From Gallionella sp. (GTDB lineage: Bacteria; Pseudomonadota; Gammaproteobacteria; Burkholderiales; Gallionellaceae): a DNA stretch of 32,057 bases. The stretch covers positions 1-32,057 of the forward strand of contig DAICZN010000111.1 in the NCBI GenBank assembly GCA_027311105.1. Direction: 5' to 3'. The position numbers and the translations under genes were made by a program. This document shows, piece by piece, positions 1 through 12,601 of this stretch. The notes beneath the pieces were generated by a model that saw only the letters and a list, made by a program, of their open reading frames with translations, had not been told where the DNA came from and ran no database searches. Numbering within the stretch: the first letter of the stretch is position 1; the number at the start of each line of letters is the position of its first letter.

Positions 1-25
1 TTATCCCACAATGTCGAAAATCCGC

Positions 26-47
26 GTGGGCACAAAAACCTGCCCAC
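26..47 (-). terminator. Possible terminator hairpin after acnA
   Basis: A 7-bp inverted repeat (GTGGGCA / TGCCCAC) with an 8-nt loop begins 8 nt past the acnA stop codon on the minus strand. The downstream minus-strand sequence has only a short T-rich stretch (GGATTTTC), so it is a weak candidate for an intrinsic terminator. It could also be a 3'-end stabilising hairpin. Confidence 0.35.
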
Positions 48-55
48 CCTACTGT

Positions 56-2768
<2,713 letters not shown>

Positions 2769-2807
2769 GGCAGGCTCCGAATGTGCGGGACGTAAATTCA
2801 GGATGCG

Positions 2808-2813
2808 ATTATA
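2808..2813 (-). promoter_or_regulatory. -10 element for acnA
   Basis: A perfect TATAAT is read on the minus strand about 40 nt upstream of the acnA ATG. No convincing -35 hexamer is seen at 16-18 nt, so the promoter may need an activator or may be weak. Confidence 0.4.
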
Positions 2814-2860
2814 AGGCGTTGCACCGTGTCCGTCTTGTCAGGTTGGCTTTATTTATATCT

Positions 2861-2900
2861 TCCTGCCCGGCAGGATTGGAATTAATATGTTCCTGTCCGG
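2861..2900. promoter_or_regulatory. Palindrome plus direct repeat in the acnA / c-di-GMP gene divergent region
   Basis: TCCTGCC-C-GGCAGGA (2861-2875) is a perfect 7-1-7 palindrome. Its left part, TCCTGCCCGG, recurs with one mismatch as TCCTGTCCGG at 2891-2900, exactly 30 bp (about three helical turns) downstream. The arrangement resembles paired operator sites for a dimeric regulator between two divergent genes. The regulator is unknown, and the site could belong to either gene. Confidence 0.35.
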
Positions 2901-3084
2901 GGCTATAAGCTATATTGATGAATCTGCAACACAGGGGGCATTGCGTGGCCGGTGATTTGGAGTGTCCATTTGGCAACAGTGCTGCCCCGGGCCGCCATCG
3001 CGGCTTGGCGCGTTGCGCCGGCCCTCATGCGCCGCTGTGCGCCGGGCATGCATTCCCTCTGCGACCCGATCGATGGCCCCGCCC

Positions 3085-6000
3085 ATGATGACGGCCAGAT
3101 TATTCAAAAATCGTACATCCATCGATGCCGTGAAACTGCTGTCGGTCGCGCTGGCATACTTTGTCTGCGGCAGGCTGGGCCTTGCCCTGCCATCCGTCGA
3201 TTCCCACATTACCCTGATCTGGCTGCCTACCGGCATTGCCGTGGCGGCCCTGCTGCGCTGGGGTTATATCTGCTGGCCGGGGATACTCCTGGGCGCGCTG
3301 GCGACCAATTATTCGATTGATTCATCCCCGTTGCTGGACAGCTGCATCGCGCTGGGGAATACCGCCGGGCCACTGCTTGCCGCATGGATGCTGCAACGAT
3401 TGAAATTCCAGCGCGCACTGGACCGTGCCAGGGACATCCTGTTGCTTGTCTCTGCCGCAGCATCGGGGATGCTGGCCAGCGCCAGCGGAGGGGTGATCAG
3501 TCTGCGGCTGTTCGGGGTGCTGCCGGCGCAGGACATCGGCCTGGCCTGGCTGTCCTGGTGGGCGGGCGATGTCGTGGGCGTGCTGATGGCGGTGCCGCTG
3601 CTTCTGAATATTTCCCGCGCAGAATTGAAAAAATTATCGGCGCAGCGGGCGGAATTCCTGGCCTGGACTGGGCTTACACTGGTCCTGGTCTGGGGCGTGT
3701 TTTTCCTGAACCGCGATATCGGAAACGGTTCGTTGCCGCTGGTTTTCATATTGTTGCCGCTGGTCGTCTGGGCGGCGATGCGCTTTGGCATAGCGGGCTC
3801 GTCATTGGCGCTGCTGCTGCCGGCGGGCGTCGCCGCAGTGGCGACCGGTCTGGGGGCCGGACCGTTCCATACCCAGTCAGCCTCGCATGGCTTGATTGTG
3901 TTGTGGTTGTATCTTGCCACGCTGGTTGTGGTCAATCTGATGGTTGCGGCGCTGCAGTCAACACGAAAAAAAGTCGAGGAATCTCTCAACCTGGACAGGG
4001 ATTTTAATGAGGCACTGATTCAATCGCTGCCGGGCATATTTTACGTGTTTGACACATCCGGGCGCTTTTTGAGGTGGAACAAGCAGCTTGAGAAAGTGCT
4101 GCATTGCAGCAGTGAAGAAATCGCCCGCAGCCATCCGCTGGATTTTTTTTCAGGCACTGACCGCGGCCTGGTCGAGGAAAATATCCGCAAGGTCTTCACG
4201 GACGGAGAAACCGTTGTCGAAGCCGCGCTGGTGGCTAGAAATGGCGTAAAGATCCCCTACTACTTTACCGGACGGAGAATTCAATATAACGGGGAAGCGG
4301 TGCTGGTCGGCATGGGGATAGATGTTGCAGAGCGCAAACAGGCGGAGCAGCAGCTTGTCGCAAGCGAGCTGCAGCTGCGCACCATCTTCGAGACCGGGCC
4401 GGAGTGCGTGAAACTGGTTGCGGAAGACGGGACCCTGCTGCAGATGAACCCCGCCGGCTTGCGCATGCTGGAGGCGGACACGCCCGAACAGGTCATCGGA
4501 CATGAGGCGCTTGGAATCGTGCTGCCTTCATATCGCAAGGACTTTGTGGCGCTGATGCGGCGGGTGTTTGCGGGCGAGTCCGGCCACCTGGAATTCGAGG
4601 TGACCGGGCTGAAGGGCAGCAGACGCTGGCTGGAAACCGATGAGGTGCCGATGCGCGATGCGCAAGGCCGGATCACCGCGATGCTGGGAGTAACCCGCGA
4701 TATCACCTCGCGGAAACAGATTGAACAGAAATCGGAAGTGCTGATGCGCCGCCATCAGGCACTGATGAAGTCCGCGCTGGAGGGTATCCACATCATGGAT
4801 ATGCGCGGAAACCTCGTTGAGTTCAATGATACTTTCTGCCAGATGCTGGGCTATACCCGGGAAGAAGCGGCAAAACTCAACGTGGCCGACTGGGATGCGC
4901 AATGGTCGCGGGATGAACTGATGCAACGCTTCAAACACCTGATCACGGTGGATGGCGCCTTGTTCGAGACCCGGCACCGCCGCAAGGACGGCGCCGTGAT
5001 CGATGTGGAGGTCAGCACCACGGGGGCCGATATAGAGGGCGAATATTACCTGTATGCCTCCAGCCGTGATATTACCGCGCGCAAGAAGGCTGAAATTGAG
5101 CTGCGCGACAGTGAACGGAAATCGCGCATGTTGATGGATAGTGCGGCAGATGCGGTGTTTGTTGCGGACCCGGCAACCGAAAGCTTGCTGTATATCAACG
5201 AACGCTTCGAATCTGTCCTGGGCTATTCGCGGGCAGAACTGACCGGCAGCAACATGTTTGACCTGGTGACACCCGCTTTTCGCGACGTCTACCGGGAACG
5301 TTTCCGCGGCATCGTTCAATCGGGCGGGGTGACGACCCGAGAGATCCGCTTGAACCGGAAAGACGGGAGCAGCGTGTCATTCGAAATGAATGTGGTCACC
5401 CTGCCGGATGGAACCTTGTATGGAGCTTGCCGCGATATCACCGAGCGCAAGCGCGCCGACGAGGCATTGCGCATCGCTGCGGTTACCTTCGATACCCAGG
5501 AGGCGATCATGATCACCGCGCCTGACGGCAGAATTTTGCGCGTCAATAAATCCTTCCATGACATTACCGGCTATGGTTCGGATGAGGTGATCGGGCAGAA
5601 CCCGCGCATCCTGCAGTCCGGCCGGCACAATGAGGCTTTTTACCAGGCCATGTGGTCAGCCTTGCACGATACCGGCAAATGGGCCGGAGAGATTTGGGAC
5701 AAGCGCAGGGACGGCAGCGTCTATCCGAAATCAATGACCATCACGGCCGTATACAATGGCCAGAAACAGGTATCGCATTACGTCGCGGTGTTCCGCGATA
5801 TCAGCAATCTGAAGCAATCCGAACAGGAAATCCACCAGCTGGCCTTCTACGACGCGCTGACCAGGCTGCCGAATCGCCGTTTGCTGCTGGATCGTTTGCA
5901 GCAGGCGATGGCGACCGGCTCACGCTCCGGCAGGTATGGCGCATTGCTGTTTCTGGATCTGGACCACTTCAAGAACATCAATGACACGCGCGGGCATGCG

Positions 6001-7140
6001 GCGGGCGATGAGTTGTTGGTCGCCGTGGCGGACCGCTTGCGCGACTGCGTGCGCGAGGGCGACAGCGTGGCCAGGATGGGCGGCGATGAATTCGTGGTGG
6101 TGCTGGAAAATTTGAGCAGCACGGAAAATGAGGCGGCGGCGCTGACCGAATCGATCGCGGAAAAGATACTCGGTGAGCTGGATAAGCCCTATGTGCTTTC
6201 CGGGTTTGAGTGCCTTTCCACGGTCAGTATCGGCGTCAGCCTGTTTCTCGGCCACCAGGAAAGCGCGGCTGATCTGCTCCAGCACACCGATGTCGCCATG
6301 TACCAGGCCAAGGCCCAGGGGCGCAATGCCATCCGCTTCTTCGATCCGCACATGCAAACGGTGCTGCAGGCGCGCGCCGCACTGGAAGCGGACCTGCGCC
6401 ACGCGCTTGAAAAACAGCAGTTCCGCTTGCAATACCAGATCCAGGTAGACAGGTTGCGCCGACCGTTGGGGGCGGAAGTATTGTTGCGCTGGGAACACCC
6501 CCAGCGCGGCCTGATTCCTCCAGACGAATTCATTCCGTTGGCCGAGGAAACCGGGCTGATCGTGCCGATCGGTTTGTGGGTATTGCAAACCGCCTGCGCG
6601 CAGCTCGGGAAATGGCAGAATGACGCGCTGACCCGCGACCTGACGCTGGCGGTGAATGTCAGCGCCAAACAGTTTCGCCAGGCTGACTTCGTTGCTTATG
6701 TACAGCGCGCGCTGCGGGAGAGCGGTGCAAAACCGGCTCGCCTCAAGCTGGAATTGACCGAAAGCACGGTGCTGGACAACGTGGCGGACACCATCAGCAA
6801 GATGCATGAAATCAATGCCTCGGGGGTAAGTTTCTCGATGGATGACTTCGGTACCGGCTACTCCTCGTTGCAGTACCTCAAACTGTTGCCGCTGGACCAG
6901 ATCAAGATAGACCAGTCCTTTGTGCGCGATATCGTGACCGACCCCAATGATGCCGCCATCGTGCAGACCATCATCGCGATGGCGGAGACACTGGGATTTG
7001 ACGTTATTGCAGAAGGTGTTGAAAACGAGGCGCAACGCGAGTTCCTCGATTTGCGCGGCTGTCCTGCTTTCCAGGGTTATTTGTTCAGCAGGCCGGTACC
7101 AATAGAACAGTTTGAGGCGTTGTTGCGCCAGGGTATCTGA
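3085..7140 (+). CDS. MASE1-PAS(x5)-GGDEF-EAL membrane c-di-GMP signalling protein
   Basis: This is a bifunctional-type enzyme of c-di-GMP turnover, anchored in the inner membrane. Residue numbers follow the 1392-aa ORF from GTG 2962. A MASE1 multi-helix sensor spans about 55-335, then five PAS domains about 345-460, 465-585, 590-713, 718-833 and 838-950. GGDEF follows (DALTRLPNRR near 963, intact GGDEF 1040-1044, and inhibitory I-site REGD 1031-1034 five residues before it). The C-terminal EAL domain has the signature EVLLRW near 1172. NVSAKQF, ELTES, DDFGTGYSS, KID and EGVE are all present, so phosphodiesterase activity remains plausible. The first ~37 residues of the ORF are Cys/Arg/Pro-rich and unlike a membrane N-terminus. 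I therefore prefer ATG 3085 (or 3073/3088), though no start has a good Shine-Dalgarno. The ligands sensed by the PAS domains are unknown. The gene is transcribed alone, diverging from acnA and converging with the kinase gene. Confidence 0.9.
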   Translation: MMTARLFKNRTSIDAVKLLSVALAYFVCGRLGLALPSVDSHITLIWLPTGIAVAALLRWGYICWPGILLGALATNYSIDSSPLLDSCIALGNTAGPLLAAWMLQRLKFQRALDRARDILLLVSAAASGMLASASGGVISLRLFGVLPAQDIGLAWLSWWAGDVVGVLMAVPLLLNISRAELKKLSAQRAEFLAWTGLTLVLVWGVFFLNRDIGNGSLPLVFILLPLVVWAAMRFGIAGSSLALLLPAGVAAVATGLGAGPFHTQSASHGLIVLWLYLATLVVVNLMVAALQSTRKKVEESLNLDRDFNEALIQSLPGIFYVFDTSGRFLRWNKQLEKVLHCSSEEIARSHPLDFFSGTDRGLVEENIRKVFTDGETVVEAALVARNGVKIPYYFTGRRIQYNGEAVLVGMGIDVAERKQAEQQLVASELQLRTIFETGPECVKLVAEDGTLLQMNPAGLRMLEADTPEQVIGHEALGIVLPSYRKDFVALMRRVFAGESGHLEFEVTGLKGSRRWLETDEVPMRDAQGRITAMLGVTRDITSRKQIEQKSEVLMRRHQALMKSALEGIHIMDMRGNLVEFNDTFCQMLGYTREEAAKLNVADWDAQWSRDELMQRFKHLITVDGALFETRHRRKDGAVIDVEVSTTGADIEGEYYLYASSRDITARKKAEIELRDSERKSRMLMDSAADAVFVADPATESLLYINERFESVLGYSRAELTGSNMFDLVTPAFRDVYRERFRGIVQSGGVTTREIRLNRKDGSSVSFEMNVVTLPDGTLYGACRDITERKRADEALRIAAVTFDTQEAIMITAPDGRILRVNKSFHDITGYGSDEVIGQNPRILQSGRHNEAFYQAMWSALHDTGKWAGEIWDKRRDGSVYPKSMTITAVYNGQKQVSHYVAVFRDISNLKQSEQEIHQLAFYDALTRLPNRRLLLDRLQQAMATGSRSGRYGALLFLDLDHFKNINDTRGHAAGDELLVAVADRLRDCVREGDSVARMGGDEFVVVLENLSSTENEAAALTESIAEKILGELDKPYVLSGFECLSTVSIGVSLFLGHQESAADLLQHTDVAMYQAKAQGRNAIRFFDPHMQTVLQARAALEADLRHALEKQQFRLQYQIQVDRLRRPLGAEVLLRWEHPQRGLIPPDEFIPLAEETGLIVPIGLWVLQTACAQLGKWQNDALTRDLTLAVNVSAKQFRQADFVAYVQRALRESGAKPARLKLELTESTVLDNVADTISKMHEINASGVSFSMDDFGTGYSSLQYLKLLPLDQIKIDQSFVRDIVTDPNDAAIVQTIIAMAETLGFDVIAEGVENEAQREFLDLRGCPAFQGYLFSRPVPIEQFEALLRQGI

Positions 7141-7232
7141 GTATCGGTCTGGCGGCAGGCATGCTGTTGATACAACCCTGCCGGATATTAACGTGTTGCG
7201 TGATTCTGCCCTGCGCAAGCGGCTTTCCGGGA

Positions 7233-8534
7233 CTACCGTTTCAGCGCATCAATTTCGGCCGCGGAGCCCGCGGAAATATTGCGTGGCGTAAACCTGTCCT
7301 CCATGCATAGCAACGCGCTGCCATAGGCAGCCTCACAATGTATCGCTGCGCTGACCGGTATACCGAGCAATCTTTCGCGCAGCTTTCCCCATACTGCATT
7401 TTTTGCCCCGCCGCCGCTGGTCACGACCCGTGTGAGTGGCGGCGCGCCCAGTTCGGCGAGCCTGGCATAGCCCGCCACTTCGATACGAGCCAGACCCTGC
7501 AACAATCCATGCAGGAATTCCGCATCATTGCCTGGACGCGGTTTCAGTCTTGGTTCCAGCTGCGCATCGCTGACCGGGAATCGTTCGCCGGTTCCGGCCA
7601 GCGGGTAATAATCCAGCGGGCTGTCCTGAAGCGGGTCGATTCCAGCGCTCAGGGAAACAAGCCGGGCATCGTCAAAATAACGGCGAAATACGCCCGCTCC
7701 GGCGTTCGATGCGCCGCCCGCCAGCCACAGGTCGCCGTGGCGGTGGCTGTATACGCCGTACTCCGCGGCCTCGATGCGCCGTGTCGAAAGCTGCTTGAGC
7801 ACCAGCGTGGTGCCCAGCGTCGTCACGCCGACTCCCGTCTGGCTGACGCCGGCGGCGATGAAGGCGGCTGTGCTGTCGGTGCTGCCAGCGTGAATGGCGC
7901 ATTGCGGATTGATGCCGAAATGCGCCGCGATGTCGGGCCGGATTTTCGCTATCACTGCGCCGGGCGCAACCACCTGCGGCAACAGGTGGGTGTGCGGCAA
8001 AGTCATCAGCCAGTCCGGCCAGCGCAGGGCTTCCGCGTCGTAGCCGGTCTTCAGGGCATTGTGATAATCGCTGATGCCGGGCTGCCCGCCGAGCAGGGCG
8101 GTGAGCCAATCGGCCTGATGCAGGAAATACGCGGCCCGTTCATGGCCGCTTTGCCGGGTCAGCCACAGAAACTTGGCAAGCCCCGAAGTGGCGCTGCAAA
8201 CAATATGGTCGTTAGGCGCGATGAGCCCGAGTTGTCCGGCCTGTTGCTGCGCGCGCTGATCGTTGTATAACAGCGCAGGTGAGCAGGGTTCCAGCTGCGC
8301 ATCGCACAGCAGCACCGTGCCGGAGGTGGCGTCCAGCGCCAGACCTTGCAATCCGGCCGCAATGTGTCGCGGCAGCGCACGGAGCAGCGCGTGCAGCGCG
8401 GCGCGCCATTCGGTCGGGGATTGCAGGGCGGAGCTGGGATAGGCGATGCGCTGTTCCCAGACGACGGTTTTGTCATCGTCGATAACGCAGGCACGCGCGC
8501 CGGAGGTGCCGAAATCCAGTCCCAGGTACATCAT
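7233..8534 (-). CDS. FGGY-family carbohydrate kinase, probably a pentulose (D-ribulose-type) kinase
   Basis: The 433-aa protein has the actin-like ATPase fold of FGGY sugar kinases, which phosphorylate ketopentoses, polyols or similar sugars with ATP in the cytoplasm. Visible motifs are the N-terminal phosphate loop LGLDFGTSGARACVID, the likely catalytic-base region GSTDSTAAF, TTLGTTLVLK, and the C-terminal adenosine-site motif TSGGGAKNAVWGKL. It is shorter than xylulokinase or glycerol kinase (about 480-500 aa). The DATSGT motif and overall length fit the compact cyanobacterial/plant group shown to act on D-ribulose, so that substrate is an inference. ATG 8534 is followed directly by a second ATG, and neither has a clear Shine-Dalgarno. 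It lies 21 nt after queF on the same strand and is probably co-transcribed, though no metabolic link to queuosine is known. A weak inverted repeat near 7154-7182 beyond its end lacks a T-tract. Confidence 0.8.
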   Translation of the reverse strand: MMYLGLDFGTSGARACVIDDDKTVVWEQRIAYPSSALQSPTEWRAALHALLRALPRHIAAGLQGLALDATSGTVLLCDAQLEPCSPALLYNDQRAQQQAGQLGLIAPNDHIVCSATSGLAKFLWLTRQSGHERAAYFLHQADWLTALLGGQPGISDYHNALKTGYDAEALRWPDWLMTLPHTHLLPQVVAPGAVIAKIRPDIAAHFGINPQCAIHAGSTDSTAAFIAAGVSQTGVGVTTLGTTLVLKQLSTRRIEAAEYGVYSHRHGDLWLAGGASNAGAGVFRRYFDDARLVSLSAGIDPLQDSPLDYYPLAGTGERFPVSDAQLEPRLKPRPGNDAEFLHGLLQGLARIEVAGYARLAELGAPPLTRVVTSGGGAKNAVWGKLRERLLGIPVSAAIHCEAAYGSALLCMEDRFTPRNISAGSAAEIDALKR

Positions 8535-8555
8535 GAACGAAACATTATGGCCGCA

Positions 8556-8975
8556 TCAGCCCCGGGTGCTGGATTGGGCGTCGAAGCGGTTCAATTCGAT
8601 CCGGGGTCCGGGCTGCCAGCCCGGCTTGCGGTGTTCCGCGGTTACCGCGGTGAATATGCCGCCGCGCACGTAAAACCTGGCGGTGAGGCGCATGAAACGC
8701 GGCTGGATGGCGGCGGCCAGGTCGTCCAGGATGCGGTTGGTGACGTCCTCGTGAAAATGCCCTTCGTTGCGGAACGACCAGATATACAGCTTGAGGCTTT
8801 TCAGCTCGACGCACTTTTGGTCCGCGATGTAATCGAGTATCAGCGTGGCGAAGTCCGGCTGGCCGGTCTTGGGGCACAAACAGGTGAACTCGGGTATCTC
8901 CATGTGGATATGGTAGTCGCGCTGCGGGCCGGGGTTGGGGAAAGTTTCAAGAGTTTTAGAGGGTTGCGTGGCCAT
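8556..8975 (-). CDS. queF: NADPH-dependent 7-cyano-7-deazaguanine reductase (preQ0 reductase)
   Basis: QueF reduces the nitrile of preQ0 to the aminomethyl group of preQ1 with two NADPH, a step towards queuosine in tRNA wobble positions. The 139-aa length from ATG 8975 matches the short (unimodular, B. subtilis-like) type. The catalytic cysteine is C34 in [10 protein letters not shown] with the partner Asp at 41. The substrate-binding VELKSLKLY and [11 protein letters not shown] motifs are intact. The ORF track starts 19 codons earlier, but that extension ([19 protein letters not shown]) is not family-like and overlaps the promoter region, so ATG 8975 (MATQPSKT) is preferred. The gene diverges from smc across a 50-bp gap and precedes the FGGY kinase by 21 nt. 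No other que genes are in the window. Confidence 0.93.
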   Translation of the reverse strand: MATQPSKTLETFPNPGPQRDYHIHMEIPEFTCLCPKTGQPDFATLILDYIADQKCVELKSLKLYIWSFRNEGHFHEDVTNRILDDLAAAIQPRFMRLTARFYVRGGIFTAVTAEHRKPGWQPGPRIELNRFDAQSSTRG

Positions 8976-8976
8976 G

Positions 8977-9005
8977 TTGGTATGCCTGTCCGGTTCGGTT
9001 AGAAT
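8977..9005 (+). promoter_or_regulatory. Candidate sigma-70 promoter for smc
   Basis: TTGGTA (8977-8982) and TAGAAT (9000-9005) are separated by 17 bp and end about 20 bp before the proposed smc GTG start. The match is reasonable by eye and unconfirmed. Confidence 0.4.
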
Positions 9006-9012
9006 AGCGCGC

Positions 9013-9018
9013 ATTATA
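9013..9018 (-). promoter_or_regulatory. -10 element for queF
   Basis: A perfect TATAAT is read on the minus strand 38 bp before the queF ATG. No good -35 is visible. It overlaps the smc promoter and leader region, so the two divergent promoters may compete. Confidence 0.4.
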
Positions 9019-9025
9019 AAACGTT

Positions 9026-12000
9026 GTGGCAACCAAATTGCGTTTATCCCAGATTAAGTTAGCCGGTTTCAAATCCTTCGTAGACCCCACCCACATCGCG
9101 CTGCCGGGGCAGATTGTGGGCGTGGTCGGCCCGAACGGCTGCGGCAAGTCCAACGTGATCGACGCGCTACGCTGGGTGCTGGGCGAGTCCAAGGCTTCCG
9201 CACTGCGCGGCGAGACCATGCAGGACGTGATCTTCAACGGCTCCAGCAAGCGCAAGCCGGTTTCGCGCGCCAGCGTCGAACTGGTGTTCGACAACTCGCT
9301 GGGCAAGGCGAACGGCCAGTGGGCCAGCTATGCCGAAATTTCCATCAAGCGCGTGCTGCAGCGCGACGGCGATTCCAGTTACCACATCAACAACCAGCAC
9401 GTGCGGCGCAAGGACATCACCGACATCTTCCTCGGCACCGGTCTGGGGGCGCGCGCCTACGCGATCATCGAGCAGGGCATGATCTCGCGCATCATCGAGG
9501 CCAAGCCGGAAGAATTGCGCATCTTTCTCGAGGAAGCGGCCGGGGTTTCCAAATACCGCGACCGGCGGCGCGAGACCGAATTGCGCATAGCCGACACGCG
9601 CGACAATCTGCTGCGCGTCAGCGATATCCTGCAGGAACTGGAAAAACAACTGGTGCATCTGGGCGCCCAGGCCGAAGTGGCAAAACAATACCGCGCCCTG
9701 GAGAATCAGCGCGACACCACGCAGCGTTTGTTCTGGCTGGTGAAGAAACAGGAAGCCGAAGCGCAGCGCGCAAGGTTTGCGCAGGCCACCGAAAAAACCC
9801 GCACCGAACTGGAAGCCGAGACCGCGCGGCTGCGCGACATAGAAAACCAGCTGGAAACGGCACGCAGCGGGCATTACCAGCTTTCCGATGCGCTCCATGC
9901 CAGGCAGGGTGATCTGTACACGGCGAATGCCGAGATTGCGCGGCTGGAGCAGCACATCAAACATGTCGCCGAGCAACGCCAGCGCATGACGCAGCAGCTT
10001 GCCAATACCGAGCGGCAGATCGAACAGCAGAAGCAGCAGCGCCAGGGCGTGCATGCACTGCTGGAACATTGGCAGCGCCAGCAGGAAGGTGCCGGAACCA
10101 AAGCGGCGGAAGCCGGGCAGCTTGCCGAGGCGGAAGGCCGGAACCTGCCGCAGGCGGAGCAGGCGGCGCGCATCGCCCAGGAACGACACAACGAATTGCA
10201 GCGCGAACATTTGCTGTTGCAGCAGAAAATGCAATTGGCCGAAACCCAGCGTGACAACCTGCAACGCAACATCCAGCAGCTGGATTCCCGGCGCCTGCGC
10301 CTGCTGATGGAAAAGGACAATCTGCCGAGTGCCGACGGCAATGCGCTGCAGCAGGCGCAGCAGCAACTGTCCGAGCTCGAAATGGAGCGCGCGGAACAGG
10401 TCGAGAAACTGGCGCACCTGCAGGAACAACTGCCGTTGGCGGATACGCAGCGGGGCAACCAGCGCGATTCCCTGCAGCAGCAGGAGCGGGTGCTGGCGCA
10501 GACCGAGGCCAGGCTGCAGGCCTTGCAGCAGTTGCAGCGCCAGATAGACAGCGACAAGAACCTCAACGCCTGGCTGCAGCAGCACCAGCTGGATAACAAG
10601 CCGCGCCTGTGGCAAGCCATACGCATCGAGAGCGGCTGGGAAGACGCGCTGGAAGCCGTACTGCGCGAACGCCTCAACGCGCTGGCCCTGCCCTCGCTGG
10701 ATACCGCCGCTGCCTGGAGCGATGCGCCTCCGGCCAAGCTGGCGTTGTTTTCCCCGTCCGGCAACGGGCAGGATGATGGCGGGCCGGGCCAGCTGAAATC
10801 TCTGCTGAGTTATGTGCAATGCCAGGACGCGCAGGTGTTGCCGGTGATGCGCGACTGGCTGAACGGCGTCTATGCCGTGGCGGACGTTGCGCAGGGTTAT
10901 GCGCTGCGCGCGCAGTTGCCGGCGGGCGGCTGGTTCGTCACTCCGCAGGGACACCTGATCGGCGCGCACAGCGTGCTGTTCCACGCGCCGGACAGCCAGT
11001 TGCACGGCGTATTGGCCAGGCAGCGCGAGATCGAAAAACTGGAGCTGGAACTGGTCGAGCAGAACCGCAACGCGGAATATTCCAGGCAGCAGGTCGCCGA
11101 GGCCGAGCAACACTATCAGTCCATCGAGATGCAGATCGCCCCGCTGCGCACCGGCGGCAACGAATTGCAGCAGCGCCTGCACGGTCTGCAGATGAACATA
11201 CTCAAGCTCAACCAGGCGCATGAGCGCAGTGTGGAGCGCACCGCCCAGATCGAGAGGGAGATGCAGGAAGTCGCCGACCTGCTCGGCACCGAACAGCGCC
11301 AGCAGGAAGGCATAAACGAACAAATGCTGATACTGCGCGAGCAGATCGCCGAGTTTTATGCGCAAGTCGATGCGGCGCAACGAGATGCCAATGCGCAGGA
11401 AATCGCGTTGCGCGAGCAACGCAGCCGCGCGCAGCATGCGCAGCATGCCTTGCAGGAAGCGCGCTTCTTCGCCAAGACCTGCACGGAGAAAATAGCCGAC
11501 CTGCAGCACAGCGTTCAGCAGATCACCGATGCGCTGGCACAGTTCGAGCAGAGCCTGGAGCAGTTGCGCGCCGATCTGTCGGTCGGCGAGGACGACACGG
11601 CCCGGCAGCAATTGCAGGCAGCCTTGCTGGTGCGCCAGGCCTGCGAGCAGGCGCTGGGCGAAGCGCGCAATATTCTGGAAAATGCCACGGTAAATCTGCA
11701 GAAGTTCGAGCAGGAACGGATGGCCTGCGAACACAAATTGAATCCGCTGCGCGAGAAGCTCGGCGAACTGACGCTCAAGGAACAGGAAGCGCGCCTGCAT
11801 TTCGAGCAGTGGTCAGAGCAGTTGCAGGGTGTTGACGAACAGGCGCTGCTGCCACTGCTGGAAGGAAACAACAAGCCGAATGCGCTGCAGGCCGAGTTGA
11901 ACCGGCTGAACGACGGTATTGAGGCGCTGGGCGCGGTGAATCTCGCGGCGCTCGAGGAATTGCAAGCCGCCACCGAGCGCAAAGCCTACCTGGATGCACA

Positions 12001-12553
12001 GGCCAAGGACCTGAACGAAGCGATGGCAACGCTGGAAGACGCGATACGCCGCATCGACAAGGAATCGCGCGATCTGTTGATGGACACCTATAACCAGGTC
12101 AACCGGCACTTGTCGGAAATGTTCCCCGTGCTGTTTGCCGGGGGCGAGGCAAGACTGGTGCTGACCGGGGAAGAAATACTGGACAGCGGCGTGCAGGTGA
12201 TGGCGCAACCGCCGGGCAAGAAAAACAGCTCTATACATCTGTTGTCCGGCGGGGAAAAGGCCCTGACCGCGATCGCGCTGATATTCTCGCTGTTCCAGCT
12301 CAATCCGGCACCGTTCTGCCTGCTCGACGAAGTGGACGCGCCGCTGGACGATACCAACACCGAGCGGCTGTGCGCGCTGATCAAGAAAATGTCGCAGCAC
12401 ACCCAGTTCGTGTTCATCAGCCACAACAAGATCACGATGGAACTGGCCCAGCAACTGGTGGGCGTGACCATGCAGGAGAAGGGCGTATCCAAGGTGGTGG
12501 CGGTGGATATCGAGGAAGCCTTGCGCTTGCGCGACGAGGTGCTGGTCGCGTAG
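9026..12553 (+). CDS. smc: Chromosome segregation/condensation ATPase SMC
   Basis: Smc is the ring-forming ATPase that, with ScpA and ScpB, compacts and separates newly replicated chromosomes. The 1175-aa length is typical. The N-terminal ATPase half has Walker [10 protein letters not shown] (about 35-43) and the GFKSFVDPT start block. Long Gln/Glu/Arg-rich coiled coils run about 170-510 and 680-1010, flanking a hinge at about 525-670 ([10 protein letters not shown] to [10 protein letters not shown]). The C-terminal half carries the ABC signature LLSGGEKAL (about 1072) and Walker [13 protein letters not shown] (about 1098). The GTG at 9026 gives [15 protein letters not shown] at 9038 ([14 protein letters not shown]) matches many betaproteobacterial Smc starts equally well, and neither has a clear Shine-Dalgarno. 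In many relatives zipA and ligA follow smc, whereas here a terminator and a convergent tatA follow. Confidence 0.96.
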   Translation: MATKLRLSQIKLAGFKSFVDPTHIALPGQIVGVVGPNGCGKSNVIDALRWVLGESKASALRGETMQDVIFNGSSKRKPVSRASVELVFDNSLGKANGQWASYAEISIKRVLQRDGDSSYHINNQHVRRKDITDIFLGTGLGARAYAIIEQGMISRIIEAKPEELRIFLEEAAGVSKYRDRRRETELRIADTRDNLLRVSDILQELEKQLVHLGAQAEVAKQYRALENQRDTTQRLFWLVKKQEAEAQRARFAQATEKTRTELEAETARLRDIENQLETARSGHYQLSDALHARQGDLYTANAEIARLEQHIKHVAEQRQRMTQQLANTERQIEQQKQQRQGVHALLEHWQRQQEGAGTKAAEAGQLAEAEGRNLPQAEQAARIAQERHNELQREHLLLQQKMQLAETQRDNLQRNIQQLDSRRLRLLMEKDNLPSADGNALQQAQQQLSELEMERAEQVEKLAHLQEQLPLADTQRGNQRDSLQQQERVLAQTEARLQALQQLQRQIDSDKNLNAWLQQHQLDNKPRLWQAIRIESGWEDALEAVLRERLNALALPSLDTAAAWSDAPPAKLALFSPSGNGQDDGGPGQLKSLLSYVQCQDAQVLPVMRDWLNGVYAVADVAQGYALRAQLPAGGWFVTPQGHLIGAHSVLFHAPDSQLHGVLARQREIEKLELELVEQNRNAEYSRQQVAEAEQHYQSIEMQIAPLRTGGNELQQRLHGLQMNILKLNQAHERSVERTAQIEREMQEVADLLGTEQRQQEGINEQMLILREQIAEFYAQVDAAQRDANAQEIALREQRSRAQHAQHALQEARFFAKTCTEKIADLQHSVQQITDALAQFEQSLEQLRADLSVGEDDTARQQLQAALLVRQACEQALGEARNILENATVNLQKFEQERMACEHKLNPLREKLGELTLKEQEARLHFEQWSEQLQGVDEQALLPLLEGNNKPNALQAELNRLNDGIEALGAVNLAALEELQAATERKAYLDAQAKDLNEAMATLEDAIRRIDKESRDLLMDTYNQVNRHLSEMFPVLFAGGEARLVLTGEEILDSGVQVMAQPPGKKNSSIHLLSGGEKALTAIALIFSLFQLNPAPFCLLDEVDAPLDDTNTERLCALIKKMSQHTQFVFISHNKITMELAQQLVGVTMQEKGVSKVVAVDIEEALRLRDEVLVA

Positions 12554-12555
12554 CA

Positions 12556-12585
12556 GGGGGAGTTGTTTGCATCCCCCGTTTGTTC
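12556..12585 (+). terminator. Intrinsic terminator of smc
   Basis: GGGGGA and TCCCCC form a 6-bp GC-rich stem with a 10-nt loop, starting 3 nt after the smc stop and followed by GTTTGTT. It separates smc from the convergent tatA. On the minus strand there is no T-tract, so it probably works only for smc. Confidence 0.6.
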
Positions 12586-12601
12586 AAATCATGGAACAGC
12601 C

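Noticed and set aside
6469-6486. EVL in place of EAL as a sign of a dead phosphodiesterase
   Set aside because: The metal-binding Glu is kept and the other EAL-domain motifs are present; EVL is a known tolerated variant.
7153-7183. CGGCAGG / CCTGCCG inverted repeat between the convergent c-di-GMP and kinase genes
   Set aside because: The loop is 17 nt and there is no T-tract on either strand, so a terminator cannot be supported.
5920-7218. 432-aa minus-strand ORF opposite the GGDEF-EAL region
   Set aside because: It is antisense to intact catalytic domains and has no recognisable motif of its own.
9167-11800. 877-aa minus-strand ORF opposite smc
   Set aside because: It is antisense to the clearly coding smc coiled coil; its Leu/Gln/Arg-rich sequence is the mirror of Gln/Glu-rich codons and shows no family motif.
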